A stretch of 6,610 nt of DNA from Mariprofundus sp. (GTDB lineage: Bacteria > Pseudomonadota > Zetaproteobacteria > Mariprofundales > Mariprofundaceae): NCBI GenBank assembly GCA_021772845.1, contig JAJFLF010000228.1, forward strand, positions 1-6,610, read 5' to 3'. Positions 5,616 to 6,610 of this stretch are shown here, piece by piece. Positions within the stretch are counted from its first letter, which is position 1. The number at the start of each line of letters is the position of its first letter. The position numbers and the translations under genes were made by a program. A model generated the notes under the pieces. It had not been told where the DNA came from. It worked only from the letters and a program-made list of their open reading frames with translations, and did no database searches.

Positions 5616-6610
5616 ATGGAAACCTTGTGGCCCAACCTGATCGAAACAACATGGTTCGAGACAACAGTACTCGATATTACTGTAGCCCGTTGGCTGCTTG
5701 CTATTACCGCTCTATTTATCACCATGATTGCACAGCGTTATATTGTGCGTGCTTTCCATAATATCGCTCAAAAGATCACATCCAGAACCCAGACTCAGCT
5801 TGATAATGTATTGTTGGAAGCAGCAGAACGTCCCGGCAGCATGTTAATCTTTGTCATCGGCATCCTGATCTCGGTACACCTGCTTAACCCTCCTACAGAG
5901 AGTTTCCCCATCATTGAGTTTATCGATGGCGCTGGCCGGGTTGTTACAATCGTTATCGGCGTATGGTTTTTATGGCGCTTGATTGAAGGTTTATCTGTCT
6001 ATTTTACCGCCCGTGCTCAGGAAACAGATTCAACACTTGATGATCAGCTCGTGCCGTTTATTGCCAAAACTATGAAAGCATTCCTTATACTGACCGCCGT
6101 ATTGGTGGTGGCACAAAATATGGGGTATTCAGTTTCAGGCCTGATTGCCTCACTCGGTATTGGTGGTATTGCCATCGCCATGGCCGCCAAAGATACCATC
6201 GCCAATATCTTCGGCTCGATCATGATTCTGGTGGATCGACCATTCACCGTTGGCGACTGGATCAAAACATCGGAATTTGAAGGCGTGGTCGAACAGGTTG
6301 GTTTCCGATCCACCCGCATTCGTACCTTTGCCAAAACGCTGGTTAACGTACCCAATTCAGCCCTGGCCAATATGGTGATTGATAATATCGATGCCCGCAG
6401 TGTGCGCCGCATCAAAATGCGAATCGGCGTGACCTACGATACATCATCAATCCAGATGGATGCCGCCATCACCGGCATCGAGAAGATCCTGCTCAATCAT
6501 CCGGGCGTAGATCAAAGCTATAAGCTGGTGAAATTTGATGAGTTCGCCGATTCTTCTCTATCGATCTTTTTGTACTACTTTTCTGCCAGCAAGGTGTGGG
6601 GTGAATACCT
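5616..6610 (+). CDS. MscS-family mechanosensitive channel, YnaI-like (3' partial)
   Basis: Inner-membrane channel that opens under membrane tension to release solutes during hypo-osmotic shock. The frame runs open from ATG 5616 to the window edge, giving 331 residues. Five membrane segments are predicted: about 22-44, 74-90, 108-127, 153-169 and the pore helix 174-206. The pore helix carries the Gly/Ala-rich packing face GIGGIAIAMAAKDTIANIFG (181-200), followed by DRPFTVGDWI (207-216), the start of the MscS beta domain. FEGVVEQVGFRSTRIRTF (221-238), VPNSALANMVIDN (245-257) and FADSSLSIFLYYF (310-322) follow. Five segments and the KDTIAN and FADSSL wording point to the YnaI type rather than the three-helix MscS. 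By comparison with YnaI (343 residues), about 30-50 C-terminal residues are missing. It has its own ribosome binding site and is not part of the mre operon. Confidence 0.93.
   Translation, partial: METLWPNLIETTWFETTVLDITVARWLLAITALFITMIAQRYIVRAFHNIAQKITSRTQTQLDNVLLEAAERPGSMLIFVIGILISVHLLNPPTESFPIIEFIDGAGRVVTIVIGVWFLWRLIEGLSVYFTARAQETDSTLDDQLVPFIAKTMKAFLILTAVLVVAQNMGYSVSGLIASLGIGGIAIAMAAKDTIANIFGSIMILVDRPFTVGDWIKTSEFEGVVEQVGFRSTRIRTFAKTLVNVPNSALANMVIDNIDARSVRRIKMRIGVTYDTSSIQMDAAITGIEKILLNHPGVDQSYKLVKFDEFADSSLSIFLYYFSASKVWGEY

Overview
The window carries a near-complete rod-shape (elongasome) operon of a Gram-negative bacterium, followed by a small divergently arranged locus. The plus-strand order is mreB (5' end cut off by the window) - mreC - mreD - mrdA (PBP2) - rodA. 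After rodA come a minus-strand gene for a 97-residue protein I do not recognise and a plus-strand mechanosensitive channel gene of the MscS/YnaI type that runs off the right edge. The contiguous five-gene order, the lone class B PBP2, balanced base composition and the YnaI-like channel suggest a proteobacterium outside the enterics, where mre and mrd loci are separated. A gamma- or zetaproteobacterium is my guess, and the sequence alone does not settle it.

Bases 1-5116: one tightly packed transcription unit. MreB is the actin-like scaffold, MreC and MreD are the membrane partners, PBP2 is the transpeptidase and RodA the SEDS glycosyltransferase. Together they build lateral-wall peptidoglycan. 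mreC/mreD and mrdA/rodA overlap by the four bases ATGA, and mreD/mrdA overlap by 20 bases. The 57-base mreB-mreC gap is not plain spacer. It holds an 18-codon ORF with an ideal ribosome binding site that itself ends in an ATGA overlap with mreC. The gap can also be folded on paper into a compact three-way junction that pairs part of the mreC start codon. Each later start (mreD, mrdA, rodA) also lies in or at the edge of a 6-8 bp local inverted repeat, and the mreC, mreD and rodA starts lack a Shine-Dalgarno sequence. I read this as an operon whose protein ratios may be set by termination-coupled translation.

Bases 5117-5615: a convergent rodA / hypothetical-gene junction with an inverted repeat but no clear T-tailed terminator, then the 97-residue gene on the minus strand with a good sigma70-like promoter. 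A 144-base divergent region separates it from the channel gene.

Bases 5616-6610: the YnaI-like channel, with five predicted membrane segments and most of the conserved pore and beta domain visible, ending at the window edge. Its neighbourhood with cell-wall genes is compatible with an envelope-stress role, but no functional link is shown by the sequence.

I see no mobile element, CRISPR array, tRNA or rRNA. The protein-coding content is largely canonical. The least explained signals are the mreB-mreC leader structure, the start-codon hairpins and the small minus-strand gene.
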